Shown: piece after piece, positions 17,228-27,699 of the stretch
Numbering within the stretch: position 1 is the stretch's first letter
How the letters are laid out: each line of letters begins with the position of its first letter
Origin: Aurantiochytrium sp. KH105
Taxonomy: Eukaryota; Sar; Bigyra; Thraustochytrida; Thraustochytriidae
Assembly: GCA_003116975.1 (NCBI GenBank)
Contig: BGKB01000099.1
Coordinates: 1-64,000, forward strand
Direction: 5' to 3'
Length of the DNA: 64,000 nt
Position numbers and translations under genes: made by a program
The notes under the pieces: generated by a model
The model's input: the letters and a program-made list of their open reading frames with translations, nothing else
The model's database searches: none
What the model was told of the DNA's origin: nothing

Positions 17228-20200
17228 CTACTTTATGTCAAATGAGTTCGCCGACTGCGCGTACCAATGCTGGCTCTTGAACTCCCCAAAGGTAAGATCT
17301 TTCTGGTCGCGGCGAAGTCCTCTCGGGAACGCAGGGTTTGCGTAAAGCTCGTAGTCTCGGAAGTCGTGATCGGCGAGCTTCATCCAGAGGTACAACCATT
17401 CATTGGAGACGTCGAGATAGTTCATGGAGATGCCCACAATGTCATCATGATTTCGCACACCATGGGGACAGCCACCGGGAATGAAAATGAGCTCTCCTGG
17501 ATGCTGAGTACCCTGATACATTGGCGCGTTTACGGCCAGCGGCATTTTCTGGAAATCTGGCCGAAAGACATCGACGTAAAAGTGAGCGGACCCAGGCTTT
17601 CCATATAATTCAACCGTGTCGAAGCGATCAAAAAATCGCCACTCCTTGGCGCCTTCAATGAGATACATCCAAAAGTTCGTGCCTCCGGAATCAATGTGCA
17701 TGCGGCTCTCCGTCCCATTGGCACCCACAAATAGAGAGGGCCACGAGTGTTGATAGCCGACAAAAGGCATGCGCTGAAAGTAATCACCGGCAAAGTATTT
17801 GGGAAAGCGAAAGTCCTCAAACGGTGGTGGGCCCAAAATATCAGGACAATGACGCGGAAGCCCCCAATCGTGCAAGTACCATTCCTTGCGAGTCGAGTTC
17901 CCTGTATGCGTCTCGAGAAATTCGCCGAGTGAAATGCGCTCGTTTACGTCCACGAGTCCGCCCCAATTTTGCGTTGTTGCTGACCTTTCCTTGAAGACAG
18001 GCCGATGCTTGCCGCATTTTTCGGCGACATACGCCTTGGTCCATGGTGTTCGGAACAAGTCGAGGTCTGTGATGATCACAGGCTTTCTCTTCTTGGCGTA
18101 CTCGTTGACAAAATCCTCGACGCTCAACTCCAGGGCGCTGCGGCGCTCAATGGACAAAACTTGCTGGTCTTCAATGACTGGCAGTCGCCCCTTCTCCTTG
18201 AGAAAACGTTGCTGCATCGCATCGTTCCGCTCTCGTAGCAGGCTCAGACGTTGGTTGTAAAGAAATGAGTAGTCGTCCGCAAAGAGCTCGCGAAGGTCCT
18301 TGCTTGCGAGTGGCGTCAGTGTCTTTGCTACGGACATGAGATGCTTGATGTAGGCATCAGCTCGTTGTATCTTGACCCAAAGCGTCTCACGCGCCACGGC
18401 GTCCGAGCTTAGCGTTTTCAAGTCGTCGGGGGTGTCTGGCACAGCATCCATGATCGGTTTGAGATGCGAGCGGCCCGCGAGGTACGAGAAGACTTTATCC
18501 AAACATAATCGCAGAACTTTGTTCTCATCCGCACGCTGACGAGCCGGAGGGAAGCTGCGGTACGACTCTTCCATGACGAGAAATTCTTCATAGAGCCCGC
18601 GCACGTTTAGAATCGCTTGGCCCATGTCGATATGAGACCTCACCAGTTCTGGCTTTATCTCGCGAAGCTCTCTCCAGGTTTGCCGCGTGGACCTCGTATT
18701 CTCCACTGTTGCAGGAGATGGTTTCGTGTCCGAGGAAGCGGACGATTTTCCCGATGTCTCACTGATTCCTGGATCCGTGGCATTTTGCGCAGCCTTACTC
18801 GGCGAGGCACCCTTGCTTGATGAGGTGTTTGCCTCATGCGCAGTTCTTGCGATTGCAGGATCTGAATTGGCATGCTGCACCTTGGGAGTCTTTTGGGCGA
18901 CCCACGCAGTCAAAGACTCAATTGAACTTGCGACTTTCGCTTTCGTCTCGACATCAAGACTGTTTTTGTGTTTGGCATCTTCTTCAAAGACGGCAAAAGT
19001 ACCGGCCGCAACGTTGTACAGAATGAAGCAAGGCAGTCTTTCCATCGCAACGCCAAATTGAGGAGCAAAGTTCCTTCCGTTGGCGTGCGTGTACTTGAGG
19101 CCACGTTCTGGCCCACTTGCCTCAGGTCGCCGTGCCACCTGTTCAACAAGCGACAAGGCGCGCCCTCCCGCTTCCTTTTGTTTGGGATCCAGAAGCAAGA
19201 CCGCAATGTGGTCAAAGTTTCTCATCACCGTCCAGCTATTGTCCGGCGTGAGTTCCAACAAGAGTGGATCACGGTGTTTAATCACAAAGTCGTACAGGGC
19301 ATCGAGATACGAAGGTTTCGCGTCGGTCGTTCGTAGATTCAATGTAGCCCCGACATCAGCTGAACTTTGAACTCTCACACCGCACGTTTCCAGATCGCTT
19401 GCGATGCGCGAGCAGGCACTTTTGTCGGTGGCTTTGGCATAAAACATCAACCCTCGTTCCTTTGCGATGAAACGATCAAAGGCGAAGATTTCTGCTTGGC
19501 ATTCGCTATCCTCGTCGGTCGGAAAGCATCCGACGGCGAGAGGAAAGCGTTCCTTGGCCAGGAGAGCATCGACTTCCGCTGCCGAACCGAGCGTAAAAGC
19601 GCGAGCAGCTTGCAAGCGTCGCAAGTAACCGAGAATCTCGCCGGGAAAGATCGAGCCCGTATACTCGCTAATGACAGATCCATTTTGAAAAGCTTTGGTA
19701 ATGAGCGGAAAGTAGTTGGACTTACCGAAACGAAAGCCGGCGAGGCCGTGCTCGCCCGGATTGGCTTCGTTCTCTTGCCAGGACAAGGTCATTTCGGGAC
19801 TATAATGCGCCTGCAAGAAGGAGTCTACTGCGGCATTCACGACCCCAATGCTTATTTTGTCGCTAATCTCTGAATCCTCGTGGAGCTCTTTGGCGGCGGA
19901 GTCGAGATCTTTACGTGTGACAAGAAAAGACTCGGAACGTGGGTCGAAGAACGACACTAAAGAAATATGCTCGGCGGATTGGTTGATGAAACGCCCAAAC
20001 GTTGCCGTGCTCACGTGCTCTGCCCACTTCATTGGATCTGTCTCCACGAGTGGGAGCTCCATGACGACATTTATGAGCGAGTCGTCGCGATCCACGTCTT
20101 CCAGGATTCTTCGTAGTACGATATCTGGCGACGTTGCCGTGTTTCTCCCTGCGAAGCCAACCAGAACGCCAATGACCAGCGCCGCGAAGGCGCCCAGCGC

Positions 20201-20323
20201 CGGCACCCTCCATGCCGCCGCCGCCGTCGCCGTCGCCGTCGCGCTCGGCGCCGCTGTCGCCGCCGTCTTCGTTCGCGCTTGCATCTTCGTCCCGCTGCCG
20301 CCGCTGTGCCGTTTCTTCGCCAT
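17228..20323 (-). CDS. Membrane-anchored JmjC-domain protein with PDI-like thioredoxin folds
   Basis: A 1031-residue protein. An N-terminal signal-anchor (about 41-58, VPALGAFAALVIGVLVGFAG) follows a basic start, implying type II topology with the rest in the ER or Golgi lumen. Residues about 225-475 resemble the b and b' thioredoxin folds of protein disulfide isomerase (AFTLGSAAEVDALL..., PLLLELTPDNSW..., LPCFILYNVAAGTFAVF), without a CxxC active site. A Ser/Lys-rich linker follows. The C-terminal third is a JmjC Fe(II)/2-oxoglutarate oxygenase with all three iron ligands: H876 and D878 in SRMHIDSGG, and H954 in GGCPHGVRNHDD. I chose the ATG at 20323 (GCCATGG context) over an in-frame ATG at 20521 because it puts the anchor near the N-terminus. 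No KDEL-type tail. Hydroxylase activity on a lumenal substrate is inference. Confidence 0.85.
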   Translation of the reverse strand: MAKKRHSGGSGTKMQARTKTAATAAPSATATATAAAAWRVPALGAFAALVIGVLVGFAGRNTATSPDIVLRRILEDVDRDDSLINVVMELPLVETDPMKWAEHVSTATFGRFINQSAEHISLVSFFDPRSESFLVTRKDLDSAAKELHEDSEISDKISIGVVNAAVDSFLQAHYSPEMTLSWQENEANPGEHGLAGFRFGKSNYFPLITKAFQNGSVISEYTGSIFPGEILGYLRRLQAARAFTLGSAAEVDALLAKERFPLAVGCFPTDEDSECQAEIFAFDRFIAKERGLMFYAKATDKSACSRIASDLETCGVRVQSSADVGATLNLRTTDAKPSYLDALYDFVIKHRDPLLLELTPDNSWTVMRNFDHIAVLLLDPKQKEAGGRALSLVEQVARRPEASGPERGLKYTHANGRNFAPQFGVAMERLPCFILYNVAAGTFAVFEEDAKHKNSLDVETKAKVASSIESLTAWVAQKTPKVQHANSDPAIARTAHEANTSSSKGASPSKAAQNATDPGISETSGKSSASSDTKPSPATVENTRSTRQTWRELREIKPELVRSHIDMGQAILNVRGLYEEFLVMEESYRSFPPARQRADENKVLRLCLDKVFSYLAGRSHLKPIMDAVPDTPDDLKTLSSDAVARETLWVKIQRADAYIKHLMSVAKTLTPLASKDLRELFADDYSFLYNQRLSLLRERNDAMQQRFLKEKGRLPVIEDQQVLSIERRSALELSVEDFVNEYAKKRKPVIITDLDLFRTPWTKAYVAEKCGKHRPVFKERSATTQNWGGLVDVNERISLGEFLETHTGNSTRKEWYLHDWGLPRHCPDILGPPPFEDFRFPKYFAGDYFQRMPFVGYQHSWPSLFVGANGTESRMHIDSGGTNFWMYLIEGAKEWRFFDRFDTVELYGKPGSAHFYVDVFRPDFQKMPLAVNAPMYQGTQHPGELIFIPGGCPHGVRNHDDIVGISMNYLDVSNEWLYLWMKLADHDFRDYELYANPAFPRGLRRDQKDLTFGEFKSQHWYAQSANSFDIK

Positions 20324-20772
20324 GGCTCTATTCCGGTTTGGCGTCGCGACCTCGCGACGCTCTCGCTCGCGCGCCGCTCCGCCGCGAGGCAGGACTGTGC
20401 CGCCCTTGGGCCCCGCGCGAGGTCCCGGCGGCCGCTCCCGGCGACGCGTTATGCCAACGGCGGGCGGCGGCCCCTGTTCGGTGATCTGGCCTGGGTTGGA
20501 TTGGCTCGGCACGTGCCGCATCCCCCAGATATCCGTTGTACTTGTACAGGCACTGGCTGCGGCGCTGGCGGCGTCGCGAACAGCGCCAGAGACGCTCGCT
20601 TCGCGACCTTTACCCTTTCGGGACTCGGCGAAACACGGACGACAGCCTAGGCCTCCTCTTCTGCATGTTTGGCATCTTGTGTTTCGTCGCTGCTCAAGAC
20701 AACGACGGCTCGTTAAGGTGAACCCGGCAAGCTCGAGCTGCTTTGCTTGCTGCTTTGCTTGCTGCTTTGATC

Positions 20773-21336
<564 letters not shown>

Positions 21337-21779
21337 CGGCAAGCGAGCCAAATCTTGCTAGAAACTAGGGCGAGCACGATACTGAGCGACTCATTGTGAG
21401 GATAATTGGCAGGAGCAGATCTCAGTGCTATTCGGTATACGCTAGTTTTGGTGGTGCTGACATTAGTGGCGCTGCTGGCGCTGGTGCTAGAGCTAACTTT
21501 GTTGCTGCTGCTGTACCCACTGCAAGCACGGAGATCACTGTCTGTTCGCAATCCAAGGCACGCACTGCATCGCGTGTTTGCAAACCTCAAGGAAGTCGAA
21601 CAAGCGCTACGATCTATCTATTCTGACGACACTTGCAAAAAAGAGCAAGAAGACTTGGCCCACGCGGCCACCAAAGCATTCCAGTGCAGCAAGCGGCATC
21701 TTGCACGTCTCTCCTTCCCTTCGATTCTACATTTAAAGCGCGGACATAGAGGAATCGAGTCTCACAAAGGCTGGCTAAA

Positions 21780-23093
21780 ATGACCAAGAAAACCATAGAG
21801 GCTAGTGGCACAATAAAAGGGGAAGGCCTTATGATTGCCTCGCACTCGCTGCACATGTCCATGGCAAGTCAACAAGAGACGAGAATGCGCGTCTGGGCAC
21901 CATGGTTTCAACGAAGATCAGAGGCTTTTAAGCGTTACTTGCTTCAGCATCCGTGGGAGCTTCCCATGATGGCCATTAATCTCGCTGCAGTTCAGGTACA
22001 GCGCGTGATGCGGGGTGCACTTTGCAGGATGGACCCGCGCAAAGCGCATCGTCTCGCGCGTCAAGCGGAAGTCACACCACAGTATCCGCCTTTCAACGAC
22101 ATTGCCGAGACGGAAGACTTTGTCATCTATCATGTAGCAGCCTTGCAAATCCAGCGTGCCTTTCGAGATCATTATGAAGCGCGATTATATCCAATGTTGC
22201 GCGATACGAGACCCATCGAGCTGCACCAGGCAGCGCGCTTCATTCAGCGCTGTTGGAAGCGCTTCTACGATCGCGCGGCATTCCTCGCTCGGCTCGACAT
22301 CCTGCGCTTCCGCAACAATCAGGACCCAGCACTCTTGCTTCGCTCAATTAATCCTGGCGAGGCCCAGTTATTTGACAAAGCTGCGCGCATCGTTCTACGT
22401 TTTCGCTTCGGAGGTCGTGCCTTTCCACCACAGATTTATTACAAGGTCTTCACGCAGGCTCCACTCTGCGACGTTGGCGCTTTTGCCCCACGGGACTATA
22501 CTCGCACCCGTCGTCAACTCCCGCGGGAACTTCACAATCACCCGTCGAGCGACATGTTTGGCGGTCAGCATGGCATTCGCGTCGGCACCTCCCGATTTGC
22601 CGTCGAACTTTCGGCGGAAAGTAAGGCGGAACTGGGACAGCCAGAAGTCGATCCCGAGAGTCTTGGGTGGTACGCCAGGCACGAAAACAATGGATGGCGC
22701 TGCGTTTCGCATGTCAAGCTGCAAGAGATTGACGCCGACCCGGTCACCAAGCAGACGCGCGACAAGCGCGTTGCCTTCCATTTCTCTAAACCAAAGCGCC
22801 AAGAAAACAAGCTTGCTTTACAAAAGCGCAGGCGCCGAGAGTGGATGCAAAAAATGTATGCTCAGGGTCGCGCCAGCAGTGGCGTACGTGGGTCGAGCGA
22901 AGACAAACAAGAAGAGAAGGAGGAAAAGTCTTTTCTCGACGAAAGAACCGGTGAGGAGGAGGACTTTGATGATGACAATCTCGACGAGTTACTCGAGTGG
23001 ACAAATCAGCTCGACTTTGAAGACTATGTGAGCGAGTGGCATACCAGTGCTACGAGCTTTGACAAGTCGATTGCGATTGATCCTCGCGTGTAA
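21780..23093 (+). CDS. IQ-motif protein resembling C11orf65/MFI
   Basis: A 437-residue protein. Three IQ-like calmodulin-binding helices occur in the first 175 residues: AAVQVQRVMRGALCRM, AALQIQRAFRDHYEAR and AARFIQRCWKRFYDRA. The middle contains SINPGEAQLFDKAARIVLRFRFGG, then FPPQIYYKVFT...CDVGAFAPRDYT, and GWYARHENNGWRCVS. These are, from memory, the recognisable blocks of the vertebrate C11orf65 (MFI) family. The C-terminus is basic (KRRRREWMQKMY) and then acidic (EEEDFDDDNLDELLEW). Function in the family is poorly known; a link to mitochondrial fission factors has been proposed for the human protein. Immediately downstream is another IQ protein on the same strand. The start is the first in-frame ATG, with A at -3. 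Confidence 0.65.
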   Translation: MTKKTIEASGTIKGEGLMIASHSLHMSMASQQETRMRVWAPWFQRRSEAFKRYLLQHPWELPMMAINLAAVQVQRVMRGALCRMDPRKAHRLARQAEVTPQYPPFNDIAETEDFVIYHVAALQIQRAFRDHYEARLYPMLRDTRPIELHQAARFIQRCWKRFYDRAAFLARLDILRFRNNQDPALLLRSINPGEAQLFDKAARIVLRFRFGGRAFPPQIYYKVFTQAPLCDVGAFAPRDYTRTRRQLPRELHNHPSSDMFGGQHGIRVGTSRFAVELSAESKAELGQPEVDPESLGWYARHENNGWRCVSHVKLQEIDADPVTKQTRDKRVAFHFSKPKRQENKLALQKRRRREWMQKMYAQGRASSGVRGSSEDKQEEKEEKSFLDERTGEEEDFDDDNLDELLEWTNQLDFEDYVSEWHTSATSFDKSIAIDPRV

Positions 23094-23550
23094 TTGTCGA
23101 CTAGGGCACGCTAGGGCAAGGGAATAATGTACATTGGATGTTTGACTTTGACTCATGACACCATCGGTGCCAGACACTGCCGTTCTTTCACACATCAGTA
23201 AGCCTGGGCTCTTTCACGGACTGTGAAGACTTAACCTTACCAAAGACAAGGCCCAGCGCGAATCATTTTGCTTCGATAAATGCGCGTGTCTCTTGAAGAG
23301 CACTGGGAAAAACACAAAGACGTTCATGACGCAACCCCCCTCCCTCAGCGCAGCCGAATAGCTCGGCTTGCCAGCGTCATGGACTCTAAAATCATGGTAT
23401 TGTCAGCAAAACTGAGCCTCGGCGACAAGGCGCGGGTAGGTAGGACGTGGCCGCTACTGCTGAGACCAAGTCTCGAGTCATTGACACCGCGACTCACTGC
23501 ACTGGCACTGTGGCTCTGTGGCACTGTGTCGCTCACAACGCAACGGCTTT
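23094..23550. other. Spacer between the two IQ-protein genes
   Basis: This 457-bp tandem spacer contains a 94-codon open frame starting at ATG 23280 that runs into the next gene in another frame (to 23564). It could be an upstream ORF but has no recognisable homology. Otherwise nothing was seen. Confidence 0.45.
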
Positions 23551-26500
23551 ATGAGCCAAGATGACCCAGAAGACGTCCCCCAAGTCGAGAGCGGGCCCGG
23601 CCGCCGTCCAATCCCAGCGGAGGGGAAAGGAAAGGAAAACATGGTACGCGCCGAGGATGGGAGCGCGGCGGCGCTTCGGGGTCGCGATAATGACTCGCAA
23701 GCCCCGCACGCGCTGCGAAGGGTGTCGCGAGCGCAGAGGCTCTCGCACAAAACGATGGGACAGATCGCCAAGGCGCAAAGCGACAGGTTCCAGCCCGCCA
23801 AGGGAAGGGAGAGCATGTCTCGCAAGAGCCTCTCGCGCAGGACTACGCAAGAATTCGACGCTGCACACCATGTACCGCTCTGGTTTGAAAAGATTTGCGA
23901 ACTGGAGGGTGCCACCGAAACGGAATCGCTGCAGCAAACGGAGATCAAGAAAAACGAAACGCACATGATGCGCAAGTGGTCCGAGGAAGCCCGGGCACTC
24001 GTCGATGCCAAGGCCGAAGAGAATAAGCTGCGCGACATTAGCGAACTTGAGGATCTCCAGCGCCGCAACGAGGAACTCGATCGCGAAGGCGTCATGAGCT
24101 GGATTGGTGTCGAGGCGCTCTCGACCATCATCAACCCGACGGAGCGTCGCGTGCTAGCCGCGCGAAGCAAGTCTTCACGTCCTCAAAATGAGCGCCAAGT
24201 CCTCGAAGGACTCTACCAGCAAAAGCGAGAGCTTGTCTCTGGCTACTTTCAACGAAGCAGAATGCGCGAGGCAGAACTGAGCTCCTCGTTGCAGGAAGGT
24301 CAAGCAATGCTTCGCAGGTTCGGTGAGCTCTTGAAGAGCACATGCGACAACATGATCTCAAACAACCAAAGCAGACTGCTCGAAGAGCTACATCGCCATG
24401 GTGTAGAAGCTGGGCGTCTGCGTGCGACTGACGCTGCGAGCAAGCTGCATCGCAAAATTTCGCTCAATCACTTGGATCGTCATCAGAGCATCATCTTTCA
24501 GCATGCAGATGCAACCATGCTTCGCTTACCCTCTCAAGAGCGCTTTCTTTGGGGCTATGCGCACGCTTCAGATGGTCCCTGGCGCGTACGCCGATACGAT
24601 AAAGGTATGGTGCGGGAGATTATGCGCGTCACAGCAGAGCAAATCAATGCGGAACACGCCAGCGCCATTGATGTGCTTCGTCTTCTTGCCAAAGTCCTCG
24701 ACGCTATTCAAGAAGCATCCGAAATGGACGTCAAGCTGCACAAACAGGTCATCGAAACGCCGCGTCGGGCGAGAGAGCTTATTCAAGCGCGTCTCGACGC
24801 GCTTGGCATCGCCATCGACGTCAACGGAACATCTCGTTTGACCAAACTCCGTAGTGAACTTGACATCAAAACCGCCGCACAGCAAATTCTAGCCAAGACA
24901 GCTGGCCGCGTTGACTATCACGGAAGATTCTACTTTGAGATTCATGCGCACAAGCTCAGCGTCGCAGGCTTACCCTCCTATCAGAGCCCGTTGTCGTCCG
25001 GGCCAGACGCAACGGATGATGCTGATATTCCGTTGGGGCTCTTCTCGCTCCATGTGGAGCAGCCACGAGGAAGGCTGAGCATTTCGGCCCTGCAACAGAA
25101 CGAGCCCAACGAGCCAGCAGCAGATGCGGAGACCGCAGTCTCGCAAATTGTACCGTGTGCTCCTGAAAATGATGACGCGGTCTCAGAGTTGAATTCGCAA
25201 AGCACCGAAGATGAAACGGATGCATTCTTGCGACTTCTGGAACGCAAGAGCTCCTCGATGAGCGCAGAAGATCTCGACTACGAAGAGCAGGACACCGATC
25301 AATGGATGATCGGCGTGAGCTTTGACACACTTCAATGCAACGGTTTTCCGGGCAACGATGACACGAGCTTTGGATTGCGGAGCGACGGGACGCTCTGGCA
25401 CGCTGGTAAGTGTCGCTCGTTTTGCGCAGATCTCTCGGATGAAACCGTGGTGGGACTCTTGATTGATCTCAATGTAGGCTCTCTTACCCCATTTGTCGGT
25501 GGCGCGAGCCTCGGCGTGGCATTCGGTGTTGGCAGTCGGGCCTACAGTGCAGAGGACCAGGCTCGTCAGGGCGCGAGACTTCGCGAAGAGCATCTCATCC
25601 CGGCTTTCGCGCTCAAGGCCAAGGCCCGTACAGACCTCGAGCTGGCAAGCTCTTTGAGCGATATTGAGTCCCTGAGCGAGCCCGCCTCTGGTGATTCGGA
25701 CGGTGCGCTTGATGCCTTGGAGACCCAAGCAGATCCTTTTCCACCAAATGTTGATGATAATTATCATGGTAAACATGACGATGACGATGACGATCAAAAT
25801 CATGGTGATGATCTTGACCACGACAAGGAAGCGAGAGATCGACGAGACGAGGATGCGGGCCGCATTCGCGCTGGCACAGGAGATGCTTTAGCGCATGAAG
25901 GCGCAGCTGCGCGACCGCTGGACGTCATGCAATTTACCCCTGCATTGACGGTCAACTTTGGCGGCTATCCTTTTGCGCGCCTTCCGCCTCATTCGCTTTC
26001 ATGCAATGCATACATGTCCTTTGCGACAGAGTCAAAGATGGAGATCGATCGCGCCCAATTTGAGGCCAAATGGCGCAAGGAGAGAAACGCTAGTCGAGGC
26101 AAAGGCTACTCTGCAGACGATGTAGAGTCGCAGGAAAGTGGAGCCATCGAAGTGGTCCTGGAGTACAAGGCACGAGCAGCTTTTGCGGCATCTCTTGCCT
26201 ACGAGTCGATGCAGTCTTGGTCCGACTTCCCGCCTGAGGCGCACCGCATTGGCTACAGCGCAAGCACGTTACAGCGTGCAGCCCGTCGATTTCTCGGTCG
26301 AAGGTGGCGCCAGCGAGAGATGCTGGCGCAAACCTTGGCCATTACTCTTTTGCAGCAAAGGATTAGAGACGTCATGCCCGCGTGGCGTCGACGTAAAGCA
26401 AGTGCTGCATCTCGAATCCAAAAAATTTGGCGTGGATATCGTCTTCGCAAGCAGTTTCGTCTTGCGCGAGAATTCGCCCATCACCCCCAGCTTCTCGATG

Positions 26501-27012
26501 CTGCTGCTACCAAGGTGCAATCCACAGTCCGGCGGCGTCAGGCGGCCAAGCGGGCGCAAAACATTGCTGAAGCTGCAGAGCGTGAAATCGATTTTCTCGT
26601 CACATCGGCACACCGTATCCAAAACAAGTGGCGTACCCACAAAGCTTCTCGCGAGGCGAAACGATATCGTGCTATGGCGCGATCTGTAAATCTTGTACAG
26701 AGACTCTGGCGCGCACGAGCTGCGCGCATGGAGCTCGATCCTGCAGCGCGTGAGATGCTTGCGCGCATTGGGCATAATGTGCAAGAGATTCAGACGCAAG
26801 TGAATGCTGCGACTTCGGTGCAACGTGTGTGGCGAGGCAAGGCCGATCGCGAGTACGCGCACATGCGTCGCTTCGCCTATAATAGCTCGGCTGCGACGAT
26901 CCAGTTCGCGTGGCGCTCGTACAGGGTCAAGACCAAGATTGACGCAATTTGCGACTGGACGCTGGCGTCGAATGTCAAAAAATTTCTACAAGGAATCGGT
27001 GCCATCCTCTGA
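23551..27012 (+). CDS. SPRY-domain protein with a C-terminal array of IQ motifs
   Basis: A 1153-residue protein starting at the first ATG of its frame (23551); the frame is open further upstream only through a GTG. Residues 1-420 are charged and helical (coiled-coil-like, many RxxEE segments). A split SPRY fold is visible: GRVDYHGRFYFEIHAHKL near 465, then WMIGVSFDTLQCNGFPGND, SFGLRSDGTLWHAGK and VVGLLIDLNVGSLTPFVGG near 580-660. An acidic low-complexity insert (HDDDDDDQNHGDD) follows. Residues about 900-1140 carry at least seven IQ-type helices, such as AASRIQKIWRGYRLRKQ, AATSVQRVWRGKADREY and SAATIQFAWRSYRVKTK. IQ motifs bind calmodulin or myosin-type light chains, and SPRY domains mediate protein contacts. 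A cytoskeletal or flagellar scaffold is the likeliest role, by inference. Confidence 0.82.
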   Translation: MSQDDPEDVPQVESGPGRRPIPAEGKGKENMVRAEDGSAAALRGRDNDSQAPHALRRVSRAQRLSHKTMGQIAKAQSDRFQPAKGRESMSRKSLSRRTTQEFDAAHHVPLWFEKICELEGATETESLQQTEIKKNETHMMRKWSEEARALVDAKAEENKLRDISELEDLQRRNEELDREGVMSWIGVEALSTIINPTERRVLAARSKSSRPQNERQVLEGLYQQKRELVSGYFQRSRMREAELSSSLQEGQAMLRRFGELLKSTCDNMISNNQSRLLEELHRHGVEAGRLRATDAASKLHRKISLNHLDRHQSIIFQHADATMLRLPSQERFLWGYAHASDGPWRVRRYDKGMVREIMRVTAEQINAEHASAIDVLRLLAKVLDAIQEASEMDVKLHKQVIETPRRARELIQARLDALGIAIDVNGTSRLTKLRSELDIKTAAQQILAKTAGRVDYHGRFYFEIHAHKLSVAGLPSYQSPLSSGPDATDDADIPLGLFSLHVEQPRGRLSISALQQNEPNEPAADAETAVSQIVPCAPENDDAVSELNSQSTEDETDAFLRLLERKSSSMSAEDLDYEEQDTDQWMIGVSFDTLQCNGFPGNDDTSFGLRSDGTLWHAGKCRSFCADLSDETVVGLLIDLNVGSLTPFVGGASLGVAFGVGSRAYSAEDQARQGARLREEHLIPAFALKAKARTDLELASSLSDIESLSEPASGDSDGALDALETQADPFPPNVDDNYHGKHDDDDDDQNHGDDLDHDKEARDRRDEDAGRIRAGTGDALAHEGAAARPLDVMQFTPALTVNFGGYPFARLPPHSLSCNAYMSFATESKMEIDRAQFEAKWRKERNASRGKGYSADDVESQESGAIEVVLEYKARAAFAASLAYESMQSWSDFPPEAHRIGYSASTLQRAARRFLGRRWRQREMLAQTLAITLLQQRIRDVMPAWRRRKASAASRIQKIWRGYRLRKQFRLAREFAHHPQLLDAAATKVQSTVRRRQAAKRAQNIAEAAEREIDFLVTSAHRIQNKWRTHKASREAKRYRAMARSVNLVQRLWRARAARMELDPAAREMLARIGHNVQEIQTQVNAATSVQRVWRGKADREYAHMRRFAYNSSAATIQFAWRSYRVKTKIDAICDWTLASNVKKFLQGIGAIL

Positions 27013-27453
27013 CTTCCCAAAAGCATGAATGCTTGAAGCTAGCGACCTGTGACCCTTGCTTGGCTTGTGAAAGGAATTAGGTCTAGTGGCGCGCGAAAAG
27101 GGGGGAAAGGGTTGGTTAGAAGAGAAAGAAACTGATGTCACAGTATTGATTGATAATGCGTTCATTGTTCACGATCGCGTAAACGGGACTGCTATAACTT
27201 TTTTATCCCCTAGAGAGAGCAACCGTCTGCGAGCCCGCAAGGCTAGCTAGGCCTTGTCCGCTGGGCTTTTTATTTTTATTTGAGATGGAGAATTTGCGAG
27301 ACAGTACGGTGCGGTGCTGTAAGTAAGAAAGAGGGAAAGAAGGAGGGGAGGAAAAAAGATAGCAACGAGATCAAAGCCTCTGAGATAGGCAGGCAGGCAG
27401 GCTTAGGAGCGTCCAATTTCAAACAAAAAAAAGGATTATCAGAAAAGCGGAGC
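27013..27453. other. Convergent 3' spacer
   Basis: This 441-bp spacer lies between the SPRY-IQ stop (+) and the NDUFA1-like stop (-). It contains the 19-bp quasi-palindrome CAAGGCTAGCTAGGCCTTG at 27238-27256 followed by a T-rich run, and a short AGGC microsatellite near 27390. No gene was seen. Confidence 0.6.
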
Positions 27454-27699
27454 TCACTTTGCCTGTTCTGTCTCTGCGGCGAGCCGCCGCATGGCCTCTA
27501 GTTTTGCTTTGCTATCCATGGCCTCGCGCTCGAGACGCTCGTCGCGCTTCTCCATCATAAAGTCGAAGTTATCGCGGAGGATGGGGCGCGGCTTGTCGCC
27601 GTGGAACAGGTACGTCACACCGCCCTGCAGCGAGCCGATTCCGGCGACGCCGAGAACAACCACGGCGATGGCCGGGATGTTCGCCCAGTGCGTGCTCAT
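27454..27699 (-). CDS. Complex I NDUFA1 (MWFE)-like subunit
   Basis: An 81-residue protein with one hydrophobic helix near the N-terminus (IPAIAVVVLGVAGIGSLQGGV). It is followed by HGDKPRPILRDNFDFMMEKRDERLERE and a charged helical tail. Size, single N-terminal membrane anchor and the block [R/N]D-x-[F/W]D-x-x-M-E-[K/R]-RD match mitochondrial complex I subunit NDUFA1/MWFE, whose plant form reads NDVWDVAMERRDKKL. It would be anchored in the inner membrane arm of NADH:ubiquinone oxidoreductase. The start is the first ATG of the frame (27697-27699, A at -3). The sequence farther upstream encodes Ala/Thr runs from a GCA/GCN repeat and starts only at TTG, so I treat it as 5' UTR. It is too short for high certainty. 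Confidence 0.65.
   Translation of the reverse strand: MSTHWANIPAIAVVVLGVAGIGSLQGGVTYLFHGDKPRPILRDNFDFMMEKRDERLEREAMDSKAKLEAMRRLAAETEQAK

Noticed and set aside
21406-21783. Hydrophobic 125-codon frame just before the MFI-like gene
   Set aside because: It lacks an ATG start, its leucine run comes from CTG/TTG repeats, and it overlaps the better-supported MFI start.
27238-27280. Bacterial-type terminator (hairpin plus T-run)
   Set aside because: The locus is eukaryotic; the hairpin arms are only 6 bp and the T-run is interrupted and separated by about 10 bases.
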